Source: Narthecium ossifragum (taxonomy: Eukaryota > Streptophyta > Magnoliopsida > Dioscoreales > Nartheciaceae). From it: a stretch of 64,000 bases of DNA. Shown in pieces: positions 48,649-60,072 of this stretch (its first letter is position 1; each line of letters begins with the position of its first letter). The DNA is taken from contig OY986970.1 in assembly GCA_963920575.1 (NCBI GenBank), forward strand, positions 3,501,654 to 3,565,653. Reading direction: 5' to 3'. Below the pieces are notes generated by a model that saw only the letters and a program-made list of their open reading frames with translations, did not search any database and was not told where the DNA came from. Position numbers and translations under genes: made by a program.

Positions 48649-51600
48649 ATGGAGATCAATCTGGGGAAGCTTCCTTTCGACCTGGATTTCCATCCTTCAA
48701 GCCCTCTCGTGGCGACGGGTCTCATCAATGGCGATCTCCATTTGTAAGCCTAATCCAATCCTTTCTCTCTGAATTTTTGTATTGTTACCTGTGAAGGGAA
48801 TTTGATTTCATCCTGCCTCAATGACTACACTCGTGCGGACTTGAGCAGGTACCGCTACGCTGCCGATTCACAGCCCCAAAGGTATCGATTTCCGAAGTCT
48901 TCCACAATAGATTTTGTTCTTGATTCTTTACACTTATTTTTAATCAAGAAGTGACTGTGATTGCTCTTCGTTAAGGTTTGATTGCTAAAAATTAGTTTTT
49001 TGGTATAAATATATTGGAATTCGTTCGCTAGGCTGTTGGAGATTCGCGCGCATGAGGAATCATGCAGAGCCGTCCGTTTCGTTGATTCAGGGCGTGGTAA
49101 TGATCTTTTCGCCTATAAGTTTTGATGATGTTTAGTTTTGCAGTTGAATTCGTTTCTAACTGTGTATGCTTTTCAGGAATTTTAACGGGGTCTCCTGATT
49201 GCTCTATTCTTGCGGTGGATGTGGAGACCGGAAGTTCTATTGCGCGTTTGGAAGAAGCTCATGGGTTAGCCGAGTTTAATTTTTTTTTTCTTCTTTTATC
49301 CTACCTCAAGTTTGCTTAGTTATACCACATTCCTGTTTTTCTTCGTCTCTACTTAGAGCTGCCGTGAATCGCCTCGTCACTCTGACTGAGACAACAATTG
49401 CGTCAGGTGATGACGAAGGAAACATAAAGGTTCACTGCCTTTTCTGCTCTCTTATTGCATGAATACATTTGCTGGACAGTAATAATGCTTGACTCAAATG
49501 CATGAATAATAACACTTGTGAATATGCCAATTGCTTAGATGCAATTATGTTTATGATAAATGGCAAAACTTGTTGAGCTTTTTTGCTCATAAAAGAATGT
49601 ATATAGCACTACTTAAAGAGCACTGGTGATATGCATGGACAATAGTCACTGAATGGTTTTAAGCATCTTTGATGGATTTTTTTCTTGAAGGCGCAATTTT
49701 AGGAAAGAAGATAAATACCTTTGGTATTGTGACTCATTCATTTCACCATCAAAACTATCTTCTTCCTTCATGGCTTTCTTGTGTCATGGTGAGTCTTTGA
49801 CTTGTGTTCTACTCTCTGTGAAAGTCATCCACGAACTTTGAAAAAAAAAGAAGCTATAATAGGCAAGACTGTCAGTGTAAGAGTGCAGCAGAAAATTTTT
49901 GTGGCCAATTCAATGCTCTAATCTCTGCATAATAGCATATGATCAATGATCTGTAAAACTGCACAAATATTTTTTATGGCTGTTTTCTACTCGTTTTGTT
50001 TGCAAAATTCCAGCAACCATAATATCAATTTTTCTTACATAAATTTTTCCGTGAATGTTTTACACTATCTGTTTCTATTTGCCTAGACGGCTAGACCTAT
50101 GCAATAATTGCGAAGGCAAAACAGGTCCTTGCAAGTGTGTAATGTGATCACTCTCTATGCGTACTTTCATACATATGTTGCACCAATCCTTTCAACTTGC
50201 AGGTCTGGGATACTCGCCAACGTGTTTGTTGCAATTCCTTTGAAGTGCACGAAGATTTTGTCTCGGATATGAGTTATGTATCGAGTTCTATGCAACTTTT
50301 GGGAACAAGGTGCTTATTCATTTGCACTGTCTTTTATGAAAAATCCTTGGAATCTTGTAACTACTTCTTCCTTTGAGTTCCTAGAGCAGCACTTGGTTTG
50401 GGAAAATCCCTTTCAAAAATTTTCCCACCATCATGATAAAGTTTTTGGAAGCTGTAAGAGCCAATTTCAAGCCTAGTACTTATGCTGCAGATCTGCATTG
50501 TTTCGTGTTTCGACTTGATTAATTAACAGTTTATGATTTCTATTGCTCGGCAACAAGATGATAGGTGATTGGGACTCTAGTATGACTCATTGCTCTGCTA
50601 TCATGAGTTGTAAAAGGGAGTTAATATTTTGCCTCTCCATATGCACTGTGGAAGGCCATCCAGTATGAATTTGATAAAGGATCTGCTAATGCATAAAGAC
50701 ACAACCCTAGTTCTATGCTGTTGATTCATTGTCTCAATTGAAAGAGCTATCCAGTATAAACGCTATTATATTATTATACTATATTCAAAACTAAAGGGAC
50801 ATTTAGTACTACCTTACTGTTTCTTATGATTAGGTTGTTTTTCACTGGTAAAAACATGATTCTGACCGAGGAGTACAATTTTAATTTATGTAATCAAGAG
50901 CTTTCATTACTCAATGGCAGTAATTAGATGGCGTTTTTTGACACACATATTTTCTTATTGTCTATGATTTGCTAGGTGTGTTGCCTCTGCTTGAACTACA
51001 TATGTGTGTAGATTTGTTGGAAAAAAATGTTTGGATGGTTTACTTTGATCTTATAATTCTTACTCCTCATTATTTTACTATGATGTTCATTGTGCTACTT
51101 ACCCTTGTTATTCAAGTAGATAATAAAAAAATGTTTGATATATGCTTGCTTTAACAGCGTATTCCATTCATTTTTGTTTTCTAGTGGAGATGGTACCTTA
51201 TCTGTTTGTAATCTTCGAAAAAACAAGGTGAGTTGTTTATCTCGACTCTTTTTTTGCTTGCTATTCATTGTATATGAAATTCTCTCCGCTGCTAATAAAA
51301 TGTACGTGTTAGGTACAAGCACAATCTGAGTTTTCAGAGGATGAGCTACTTTCAGTAGTCGTGATGAAGGTAGTTTTTAGTGTTTCTAGCTGATTTCTTG
51401 TTCTAGTGCTTTAGTGCAGCCTTATCTGGGCAAGAAAAAATTACAGGACAATACGCAGGCGCACTTTTAACAGTAGGCACTCCAGTTCTTGGAGCAACTT
51501 TAGCTTGACTTACATTTTCTCCCTATTGGAACCGAAAGATCTAGAGAAACGAGTGACTTTAGTTTCTATAAATAGGTTTTATAATGTGAATACCTTGTGG

Positions 51601-54104
51601 GCTACGTGATGTTATCTGGCCCTGAATAGGGCTTATATGTTAACGTTAGTAAATGAGCTAAATGTCACCATTATCTATTGCAAACTGGTTTTTTTTTGTT
51701 ATGATGGAAGCTTTCCTGTCTTGCTCAATGATACTCTGAAACACGGAAAGTTTTAGATTGTCCTGATATGAAGCTTATTTCTGTCAGAATGGTCGAAAAG
51801 TTATATGTGGAACTCAGGCTGGAAGTTTGTTGCTTTATTCATGGGGTCATTTTAAGGACTGCAGGTACTTATTATACATTCAAGTTTATAACTAGTATGA
51901 TCAGCATTAATTTTGGTCTTAATAAGCTATAATTGAAGCTTGAGATGATAGTCTGTGGTGCTTTAAATACTTCTTTTACTTCACTTCCTTCTGTTTGCAG
52001 ACTGGTCTACAAACACAATTCCAGCCTTGCATGCATGTTTGCTTAAAATACATGGAGACCAGTTATTGTCAATAATCAGCATTCTTATCCATGCTTCTTG
52101 TATTAGTGAAATTAGATTCGAGTACTGAGATGCCAATGTCAATGATCAGTCTGATGATATCGTTTAATGTAGTGATGCCAACATTAATTCCAGCGCCTCA
52201 GTGAATGTACACATATTCAATTAGGTTTATTGGTGCATGAATTATATTTCTTTTTGAAAATAGTGAATCATATAGATCTCTCACCCTGACGTACTTCTTT
52301 AACATCTCAACAGTGACCGTTTTCTTGGGCACCCTATGTCTGTGGATGCTCTATTGAAGGTGAGATATTTTTCTCTTTCACTCCCTTTCTGTTTTGAGGT
52401 AACAGCTATGCCAGATTTTTCTGAAACCCTTTTATCCTAATTAGCTCGATGAAGATACTATTATTTCTGGATCAGAAGATGGAATAATCAGGTCTGAAAT
52501 GTCGAAATCAATCTTTTTGTAGAGCTTATGTTTTCGATTTTATGATTAATCCCCTCTTTTAAACGAAACTTAAGCAATCTTAACCTGCGTTTGTGCTCTG
52601 TTAACAGGTTGGTAGGTATCCTACCAAACAGAATTATTCAGCCAATCGCCGAGCACTCCGAATATCCTATTGAGCGCCTTGGTATTATTCAATTTACTTT
52701 TGGTTCTGTGCCTGTAGATTTTATGGGTCTTAATAACTGCTTGCCCAACTACACTTTAACAGCTTTCTCAAATGATAGAAAATATCTGGGGAGCATTTCA
52801 CATGACCAGATGTTGAAGGTGAGGCCTTTTACCACACACACACACACACACACACACACAAGTCGAGTATCTCTTCATATATTTTCCCAGTGTTATATAT
52901 TTTCCCAGTGTTATATATTTTCCCAGTGTTAAGGTGTATGAAGTCAATATTTAGTGGAGATTTGACAACTTTATGCAAATCTGTATTTTCTACTCTAGAT
53001 CATTTTGGCATCCAGATTATTTCACTCCTGATAATATTAAAATTATTATGTTATCGGTCAACTGTGTGACTATTTGATCTGCATAGCTTTGGGACTTGCA
53101 AGAACTTTTGGGTGGTCAGCAAGATGCCAATGCCTCAGGTGCTCAGCCGGTAGATGTTGATAGTGATAAGGATGAGATGGATCTCGATCTACAACCTTCA
53201 CAGTCCTCAAGAGGTACTTTGGCATCGCTCAACCTCTAATCATCTATTAGGATTTATTTTGATGATGCCAAAATCCGCAGTCAAAAATGAATTACCAGCC
53301 TTGTAGCTAAATTTGTCGAGAAAAAGAAAACTTCAAATTTTCTATTTGCCTTCTACCTCAACATAGATAAATGCAATTCCCAGAATTGAAGCTCATCCTC
53401 TTGATTTATGCCGCTTCTAATCTTAATACTGTAGGTTATTTTGTTAATTGTATCAGCTAAATCTTTGCAACTAACGAGGTATATCTCACCATATGTGGCT
53501 GGCTATCCAGCTTTAATGGTAGGCAAGTCTCATGGCTGCAGTTGGCCCTGCTACGAATGTAGATGAGTTATTTGAATGCTAAAGGTATTATAGAGAAGTT
53601 TTCCATGTCAAGTGTCTTATTGACTTGACGTGGTCTCGAAATGGACTTGATGAAGTTTACACGCCGTGTGCACGTGTTAAAAGGAGTCATCTATAATTTT
53701 CTCCAGAAGAGTAATCTTAAGAATGAAAACCTGATCATCAATTGACTTCAGCTTTAAGATGCATCTTCTCATAACCATGTGGTGATCATAGAGGCCACAA
53801 CAGAAGTTTATTCATTTGAATAGGCTGGGTTGTGCTTGTGGCGGTATATCTTCGTTCACTCCTCCTGGTGCTTCGTGATCTTAATCTCAGTTGCCAGATT
53901 TGTTTGTTTTGTCTTAGTGTATTAGCCATGTGAAAGGCCACTGCATCTGACCGTTTGAATCAAGAGGCTTTACCATTACTTGTATCAAGGCTTTGACTGG
54001 GTTGTTTGTCTTCAAAAATTTATGCAGATACAAATAGAAGAAAGGCAGACAAGGGTCAGACATCAAATGGGTCGTCATCAGCAGATTTCTTTGCAGATTT
54101 GTAA
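48649..54104 (+). CDS. WDR55: WD40 repeat protein, WDR55 homologue
   Basis: Fifteen exons: 48649-48743, 48849-48881, 49032-49096, 49177-49264, 49357-49429, 50203-50309, 51185-51227, 51313-51369, 51788-51864, 52314-52359, 52445-52491, 52608-52681, 52763-52818, 53087-53213, 54028-54104. All phases close to 354 aa, the usual size of plant WDR55. About seven WD repeats form one beta-propeller, beginning with the characteristic PFDLDFHPSSPLVATGLING. Typical repeat ends include IKVWDTRQR and LKLWDLQEL. The first contains a W-D-x-R (DWD) box expected for binding DDB1 in CUL4 ubiquitin ligases; Arabidopsis WDR55 binds DDB1A and is needed for gamete and embryo development. Animal WDR55 is nucleolar and acts in rRNA processing. 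The C-terminal tail is acidic (DVDSDKDEMDLDL) then basic. The symbol is assigned by family resemblance. Confidence 0.92.
52836..52860. repeat. (CA)n microsatellite in a WDR55 intron
   Basis: About 12 CA units in intron 13, followed by three tandem copies of a 17-base TATATTTTCCCAGTGTT unit at about 52879-52930. Confidence 0.9.
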
Positions 54105-55342
54105 TTCTATGTAGTCCAATTCCCCTGATTATCTCTTGGTGAAAGTCTCTGAGATTAAAAGGAAGTGATCTGCTTCGGTGGTTGCTCGAGATGGATATCC
54201 AGAGAAGCCCTTTTTTCCACTAAATACTTATTGAGTAATATTTATAAGCTCAGCCATGTAGCTTATGTTTTTGATTTGTTAGTATCCTTGAAGTCACATT
54301 CAGAGACAAAGCATGAGATCCTGGGGAGCAAGCTTTTGATTACTTGCTATTTAGTGGTGGTATTAGACAGTAGTTTCTGTATTTGTAATGATTGTGGTGA
54401 ATTTAAATTGCTCTGGAAAGAATTTTGAAAAATGAGAAATGAAAACCTCTGGATTGTAATAAATTTTGAAAAATCTCAAAATTCATTATATCCCTCAGCT
54501 AGCGTTCTCCGAGATTCAATCGATCAGTCACTGGGAGTAGCATTTCAAGTATCAAAAGCTATAGAGGATCAAGAACAACCGAGTCCATGCGATGACTCCC
54601 TATATTTATACACCCAATTAATATAATCCGCAAAGATTGCTAACACGTCCAAGTTGTGCTTTACATAGGAAGACTTGCATCCCTTCCGTTTTGATGAATA
54701 AAATAGGAATGAAAGCCAACAATATTAGACTTAGCAGATTTAGTCTCGCCTATTCGTGAATGTTGAGAATAATTCCCGGTAACAGTTTCAAAGAAAGAAA
54801 AGTTCATCACAATCGTTTTATACAGCATTAAAAGAACAGGGGAAAATAAGAACCAGATTCATGCCAATGTTCATACTTTTCTCCACCAGTTGCAGATAGA
54901 TCTATCTCTTACATAAATAGTTTTGACTAATGGTGGTCAAGGCTTTTGTCCAAAACATTAATTCGTGGACCCACCATAGCTGCCCAATTCCCATACAACC
55001 CAGCTGATCTATTTGATCCCAATTCCGTTTGATTGCTTGAAGGTTCATGCTCTTTTAGCAAATAATGAGTCACAAATCAGGCTCTTTTTTTGGCCTAAAT
55101 GAGCCAAAAGGTAAACAGCTGCAAAACCCTGTCAAAGCCGATCAGCAACTGAAAACCAATTCGAAAAATAATAACGATCACTTTTGATATTTAAAGATAA
55201 GTACCGGGAAACACCAAACATGGGCTCAGACTACTGACCAGCTTTAACATCAACCCCGGGGGCATCCCCCAGCTAGACAAGCGCACAGAAATTAGTTGAG
55301 CATATTGTCATGATTTAGACTGTTTCTGAATGGTTCAAGCGT
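54105..55342. other. 3' UTR of WDR55 and intergenic DNA
   Basis: No coding signal supported. The first few hundred bases are probably UTR; the remainder up to the Mutator-like element is featureless. Confidence 0.5.
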
Positions 55343-55575
55343 TTAGTTATCGGATTTATTGTCTAAAAGGACCTGATGTTCTCTAATAGCGGATCGAGAC
55401 CCCATGGCAACATCTTTTGCAGATTCGGACCCCAAAGCCATTGAATTCCAAAATTACCCTTCAAATTCAGCCAAGTTAATGGCCATCCGATTGACATCCC
55501 CACTATCCCACTTGAGATGACATCATCATCATTACAATGGGTAGGCCGTTTGCAATGACGGACTGCCATACTATT

Positions 55576-56085
55576 ACGGTGGGTCTTCCGATATCGAGGA
55601 GTTTTCGTCCAACCTAACACTCGCCGAACTGAAGTCTCACTTTTACCTTTTGAGCAATCTGACTCCAAACGATGTGGAGATGTTTCTAAGCTACGAGATA
55701 CCCAACGATCCGTATAAACCATTTACTCGCTTAGACAACGAGGAAGACATGGATCATCTCTTCATCCTTCTCGGACGACCATTGTGTCAAGTACTTAGAG
55801 TCTTCGCGTCCACAATACAATCATATAACCCTAGGTACGCCTCTTGTGCACTGTGCGCATGAAATATTCATGTCCTCTTTCTAATGCTATCCTACATGAC
55901 TCAGTTCTGACAGCGCCGATTCGGTGTGTGAGAAGGCATGTAAGCCCCGCGGCTTGCTCAACATTGACATGAACATACCTATCGAGCCAGATCTCAGTGA
56001 AGAGGATGAACTACAACGCACGGTCGAAGATATGTGGATAAACGGACTCACGCCGGAGGTCGGCTTCAATGGGCTGGTGCGCGGC
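55576..56085 (+). pseudogene. Two-exon N-terminal coding fragment in the left arm
   Basis: An exon-like frame from about 55576 (SDIEEFSSNLTLAELKSHFY, then SNLTPNDVEMFLSYEIPND) ends at CCTAG|GTACGC (55834/55835). It joins in phase to TTCTGACAGC (from about 55905), which reads SADSVCEKACKPRGLLNIDM and EDELQRTVEDMWINGLTPE. Acidic linker and PB1-like features resemble the N-terminus of MuDR-type proteins, but the assignment is tentative. The second exon is repeated inverted in the right arm (59226-59440). Confidence 0.45.
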
Positions 56086-58609
56086 AGCGCTCTGAAGTTT
56101 ATTCTTCAGGATGGCAATTTCCTTCTCGGCAGCGGCGAGCCGAGTCTTCGTCCCAGACAACTCAACCAGCACTTTATTGATCTGGATATTCAAGCGCCGT
56201 AATTCATGGGTTTTTTCTAGGTCCAGTTTTGTTAGTTTTTGCAGCTCGGCGTGTATCTGCATAGAGAAAATAAGCGCATATATTTAATAACCATCTATGG
56301 AAAACATGCATCAAATAAAAAACTGGCAATGTATGCGAGTTTTTCAAAATATATGTAATCAAAGCCGAGTATAAATACATACACGTATAAACAGACCAGT
56401 AAATATTTGAACTCCCGATAAGAACTATTGAAATCTAGTACATGTAGAAAATAAGAGTATAGCAAAATACAGGTATAAACATACCTGTATATAATTGAAC
56501 ACGCAGGAAGGTTATTTCATCAAGTTCAAAAATTATACGCGTACATAAACACAGTTCCAACTGATATACGTGTCATTAAAGCGAGTATTTCTGAAGGATG
56601 GGTAGAAAAAACATGAGTGTAACAAATACATGTTCCCACTTTGTCTGTGTGGACGGCTGTGACTGGGGATCTTGAATCCCTAACGACGGCGGCTCTTGGA
56701 TGACATCGTCAGCAGATGACTGGCGCGGAGGTGACTCGGTGATGAATCTCACACGCTTTTTGCCCACGATGGGCTGATTTGGAGATTCGGACTTGCGCGG
56801 AGATGACTCGGTCCTCAAACTCAAGCTTTTTTGGCCCACGATGGGCTCAGTTGGTGCGTCATCTTGCATCAATTGAACATCAACCCGGGTTTGGCTCGGC
56901 CGCACATTATCCAGGTACAACTGGACTTCTCTATCATCGTAAACAAGTTGTAGCATAAAGAAACTAATTAGAAAGGATCATCAATCGGGTCGATGCAAAG
57001 AAACCATTTAGAAAGGTACAACTCACCTCTGTAGGGGCATTTGCCAACAGATCGCTGTGGATGTTTCCCCGCCTTATCAGCTTCACTTCGCCCCATCGTA
57101 AGATGCGGGGGATCAAGCTAGCATCCCGGGGGGTCCTGCAACCAGTCAGCTCGTAGTACCAAATGAGTAGGACGGCCGTGCACCCGCCGACGTAGGTCAC
57201 GACTCTAAGGGAAGTGGTGGGCTTGGCCGTCCTCCATCGGTGAATTGACCAGGCAACTTCTTGCTCGAGATGTTGGTGGATAATTCCCGCCCAATTCATC
57301 GTACGGATGGAGTTCAGGTCGTCAAGGACCCCAACCAACTCCGGGGGGGCCGTGTAGTTGGCCCGGGGGAAGAGGAAGACGGTGAAGATGTACAGGACGA
57401 AGAAGCGGCAGAAGTCATTCACAGACTCGTCGTCCCTCTTGTCCATCAGCGCCTTGAATATTTTGTCGAAGTTCCTCGATGGCAGGTCGACGCCGTTCGT
57501 CCTTCCTTCGGCGTGTCGGCCATAGTAGGGGATGTCCATCAATGTTTTGCGCACCTTCTTCGACCGCGAGATGACCCCCCTGTTATCTTCGTCCCTTGGC
57601 AGACCGAGCATAGCAGGCCGCAGCTCTGCTATGTTTCCTCCAAGGGAAAATCGCAGCCCCCCCTTGTGATTGCGCATCATGTAGTCTAATAACACATTGT
57701 CCTGCTTGATGTCCGGCAGGTCAAGGAAATGGTCGAACGGTGTCTGGAGGATGATTTTAAGGTGCACATCCGCCGCGTACTTTTGTGCGACCTCCTTGAT
57801 CTTTGCCGCAAAACAGTTGGCTACAAACGGGGTTCTCCCGGGTTCGCTGCTCGATTCATCTATAGGATTGTATACATGCGACAAATAAAATAATACATGT
57901 ACATAATGACACATATTAACGGGTATAAGCAATGATACGATGTTAACAACGAGCATAAAAGGTGCGCAACACAGCGGGTAAAACAATGCATGAAACAAAA
58001 TAACATGACTTCATATCATATGCTATAAAAATATACCCAATGTTAACAACGAGCATAAAACAGTACGCAGTAGGGCAGGTAGATAAATAACGAGTACAAC
58101 ATACCAGCACATATCATCGGGTATAACCATATACCCGATGATAACAACGAGTATAAAAAGTACGTCATATAGCATGGAGAAAATTTGCGACCACAAAATA
58201 CGAGTTAATACCATCGGGTATAAAAAGATACCCGATGTTAACACCGAGCATAAAAGGTCCGCAAAACAGCAGGTGGAAAAATGGCGATCACAAAATACCA
58301 TGAGTTAATATCATCGGGTATAAAAATATACGTGATTTCAAGATAATCAATGGGCGAAAGTGTGGTCAACGACTAAAAAAAACACCGAAATAAGGGTTAG
58401 AGTAAGGTAAACGATGGGAATGATCCATAGAAGGAAATAAATGGAGATTCCTCGTTGCAATAAGGGTTTGTAGGTGTTCTTCTACACACTAGGGTAGAAT
58501 AAAGATACCTACCATTGGGTTTGGATTGAAGACTTTGGATTTTCTCGGCCGCTATTACAATGGTTGTTTCCATGGCTTTGGCAAACGCATTCGAGAATAC
58601 TCCCTCCAT
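56011..58609 (-). CDS. Spliced unknown protein in the core of the Mutator-like element
   Basis: Exon 1 58609-58513 (MEGVFSNAFAKAMETTIVIA) and exon 2 57859-57027 join in phase (GT/AG sites; 277 codons in exon 2). The exon 2 protein contains PFDHFLDLPDIKQDNVLLDY, LRFSLGGNIAELRPAMLGLP and DLPSRNFDKIFKAL. Further minus-strand coding parts with the expected style follow: a Ser/Pro-rich segment (about 56930-56630, PIVGQKSLSLRTESSPRK) and a coiled-coil segment (about 56262-56080, LELSGTKTRLAAAEKEI-like heptads). Their splice sites I could not fix, so the 3' half is tentative and may be broken. The general look is of the plant transposon-associated proteins that often carry a Ulp1-type protease, but no protease motif is visible. 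The function is unknown. Confidence 0.5.
57870..58330. repeat. 98-bp tandem repeat with CGGGTATA palindromes, four copies
   Basis: GAG(C/T)ATAAAA occurs at 57951, 58051, 58149 and 58246, so units are 97-100 bases. Each unit has CGGGTATA facing TATACCCG. At 58113-58142 the match is a perfect hairpin (ATCATCGGGTATA, 4-base loop, then its complement). The array lies in the intron between exons 1 and 2 of the minus-strand gene. Confidence 0.85.
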
Positions 58610-58666
58610 TTCTTAGGCGATTGGGTGGACTCCAACTTCGGGCCGTAAGGTATGGCGATCGCCGGA

Positions 58667-58845
58667 GAAGACTCGGAAACACCGTCGGAGAAACGTAGGG
58701 GGGGTTTCAAGGATCGGGAGAAGAAACACCGAGCTAGAAATACCCGACGATCCGCCAAAGAAGACTCGGAAACACCGTCGGAGAAACGCATGGGGGGTTT
58801 CAAGGATCAGGAGAAGAAACGCCGGGCTAGCGATATGATGCTTGT
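58667..58845. repeat. 93-bp tandem duplication
   Basis: GAAGACTCGGAAACACCGTC starts at 58667 and again at 58760. Both units contain GGGGGGTTTCAAGGATC and GAGAAGAAAC. It lies just upstream of the minus-strand start codon, in its leader or promoter. 93 is a multiple of three, so it stays open in several frames. Confidence 0.9.
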
Positions 58846-59225
58846 TTTTATGAGTAGGAGTTAATACCCGTCGTTGAAGTCCGGTTTTGGCGCGAGAGGC
58901 AGCCATTTCACATCGTCATGTCGTGTCTTCTCTGACGCGCCGTACAACCGGCGAATGGTAGCGTGCCATCTGGCCACTACCATACGCTCTCGAGTGCCCT
59001 CTCGAGTCTCGCGCCGGTTCAAATGCATTGAACGACATATGAATCGCATGGCCATTAATGCCAGGGGCAGTTTTGGGATTATGTAGGTTTGGGGTCAAAA
59101 TGTGCAAAAGATATACGTTTAAAATGTTTATACACGCATATATAAAATTTCATACATGTGGATATAATTTGAAACACGTACAATTGTTTTCGAAACCACG
59201 TGTATTATTAAAATACTCGCTATTA

Positions 59226-59470
59226 TGCTACTTACCCATCAGCCTCCGGCGTGAGTCCGTTTATCCACATATCTTCGACCGTGCGATCCAGTTCATCCTC
59301 TTCACTGAGTTCTGGTTCGATGGGTATGTTCAGGTCAATGTTGAGCAGGCCGCGAGGCTTACATGCCTTCTCACGCACCGAATCAGCGCTGTCAGAACTA
59401 AGTCATACAGGATAGCATTAGAAAGAGGACATGAATATTTCATGCGCACAATGCACAAGAGGTGTACCCA
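59226..59470 (-). pseudogene. Inverted copy of the second arm exon
   Basis: Reverse complement matches 55841-56060, including the SADSV / EKACKPRGLLNID / TVEDMWINGLTPE coding block, with scattered substitutions. The copy is interrupted where the right arm diverges (from about 59470). Confidence 0.75.
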
Positions 59471-59885
59471 GGTGAAGCAGGTGAAGGGGAGAAGGCGATG
59501 ACCATGGGAAGGAGATGAAGCAGGTGAAGGTGTAAGTACCGGCATGGATTTTGGCGGGCAGAAACATCTACTGGCGGGAAGGAGGAGGAGGTGAGTGACA
59601 ACCTCTCCTCTCACCTGTGATGGGATGTTTTCTTATTTTTTTAATATTTAAATCTGACGTGGACCAATGAAAACACGCCAAGTGGCCCATGTAATGATGA
59701 TGATGTCATCTCAAGTGGGATAGTGGGGATGTCGATCGGATGGCCATTAACTTGGCTGAATTTGAAGGGTAATTTTGGAATTCAATGGCTTTGGGGTCCG
59801 AATCTACAAAAGATGTTGCCATGGGGTCTCGGTCCACTATTAGAGAACATCAGGTGTCCTTTTAGGCAATAAATCCCTTAGTTAT

Positions 59886-60072
59886 TGGTGATGGTAATGG
59901 ATTGCTTGGTCACGGGTCTAATCCCCCAAGTCCAAACTTATACAGCAAAGGTAGGGTCATCTGCAGTAAAAGGCTTGACCAATAAGAAATAGTCATGGTT
60001 TAATCAGTAAACGTCGAACCTCAAACTGTCAAGATGTCATGTCTAATGCTTGACCTTACATTATTGGGGGAT
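59886..60072. other. Spacer between two elements
   Basis: Short unremarkable sequence between the Mutator-like element and the foldback element. Confidence 0.4.

Larger units (their letters stand above)
55351..59877. mobile_element. Mutator-like foldback element, 4.5 kb, with coding arms
   Basis: Outer inverted repeats (55351-55540 against 59700-59877) start CGGATTTATTGTCTAAAAGG on the left and GGGATTTATTGCCTAAAAGG on the right in reverse complement. TTAGTTAT flanks both sides directly (55343-55350, 59878-59885). A second pair of inverted blocks (about 55841-56060 against 59226-59470, roughly 90% alike) lies further in, so the arms are up to 700 bases long with a left-arm-specific part at 55545-55840. 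The core (56200-58610) holds a spliced gene on the minus strand and two tandem repeats. Long TIRs and a TSD of 8-9 bases fit a Mutator-like element. No complete transposase was found. Confidence 0.88.

Noticed and set aside
57261..57689. 142-codon plus-strand frame opposite the core gene of the Mutator-like element
   Set aside because: Antisense shadow; the minus strand shows the spliced frame with proper GT/AG sites.
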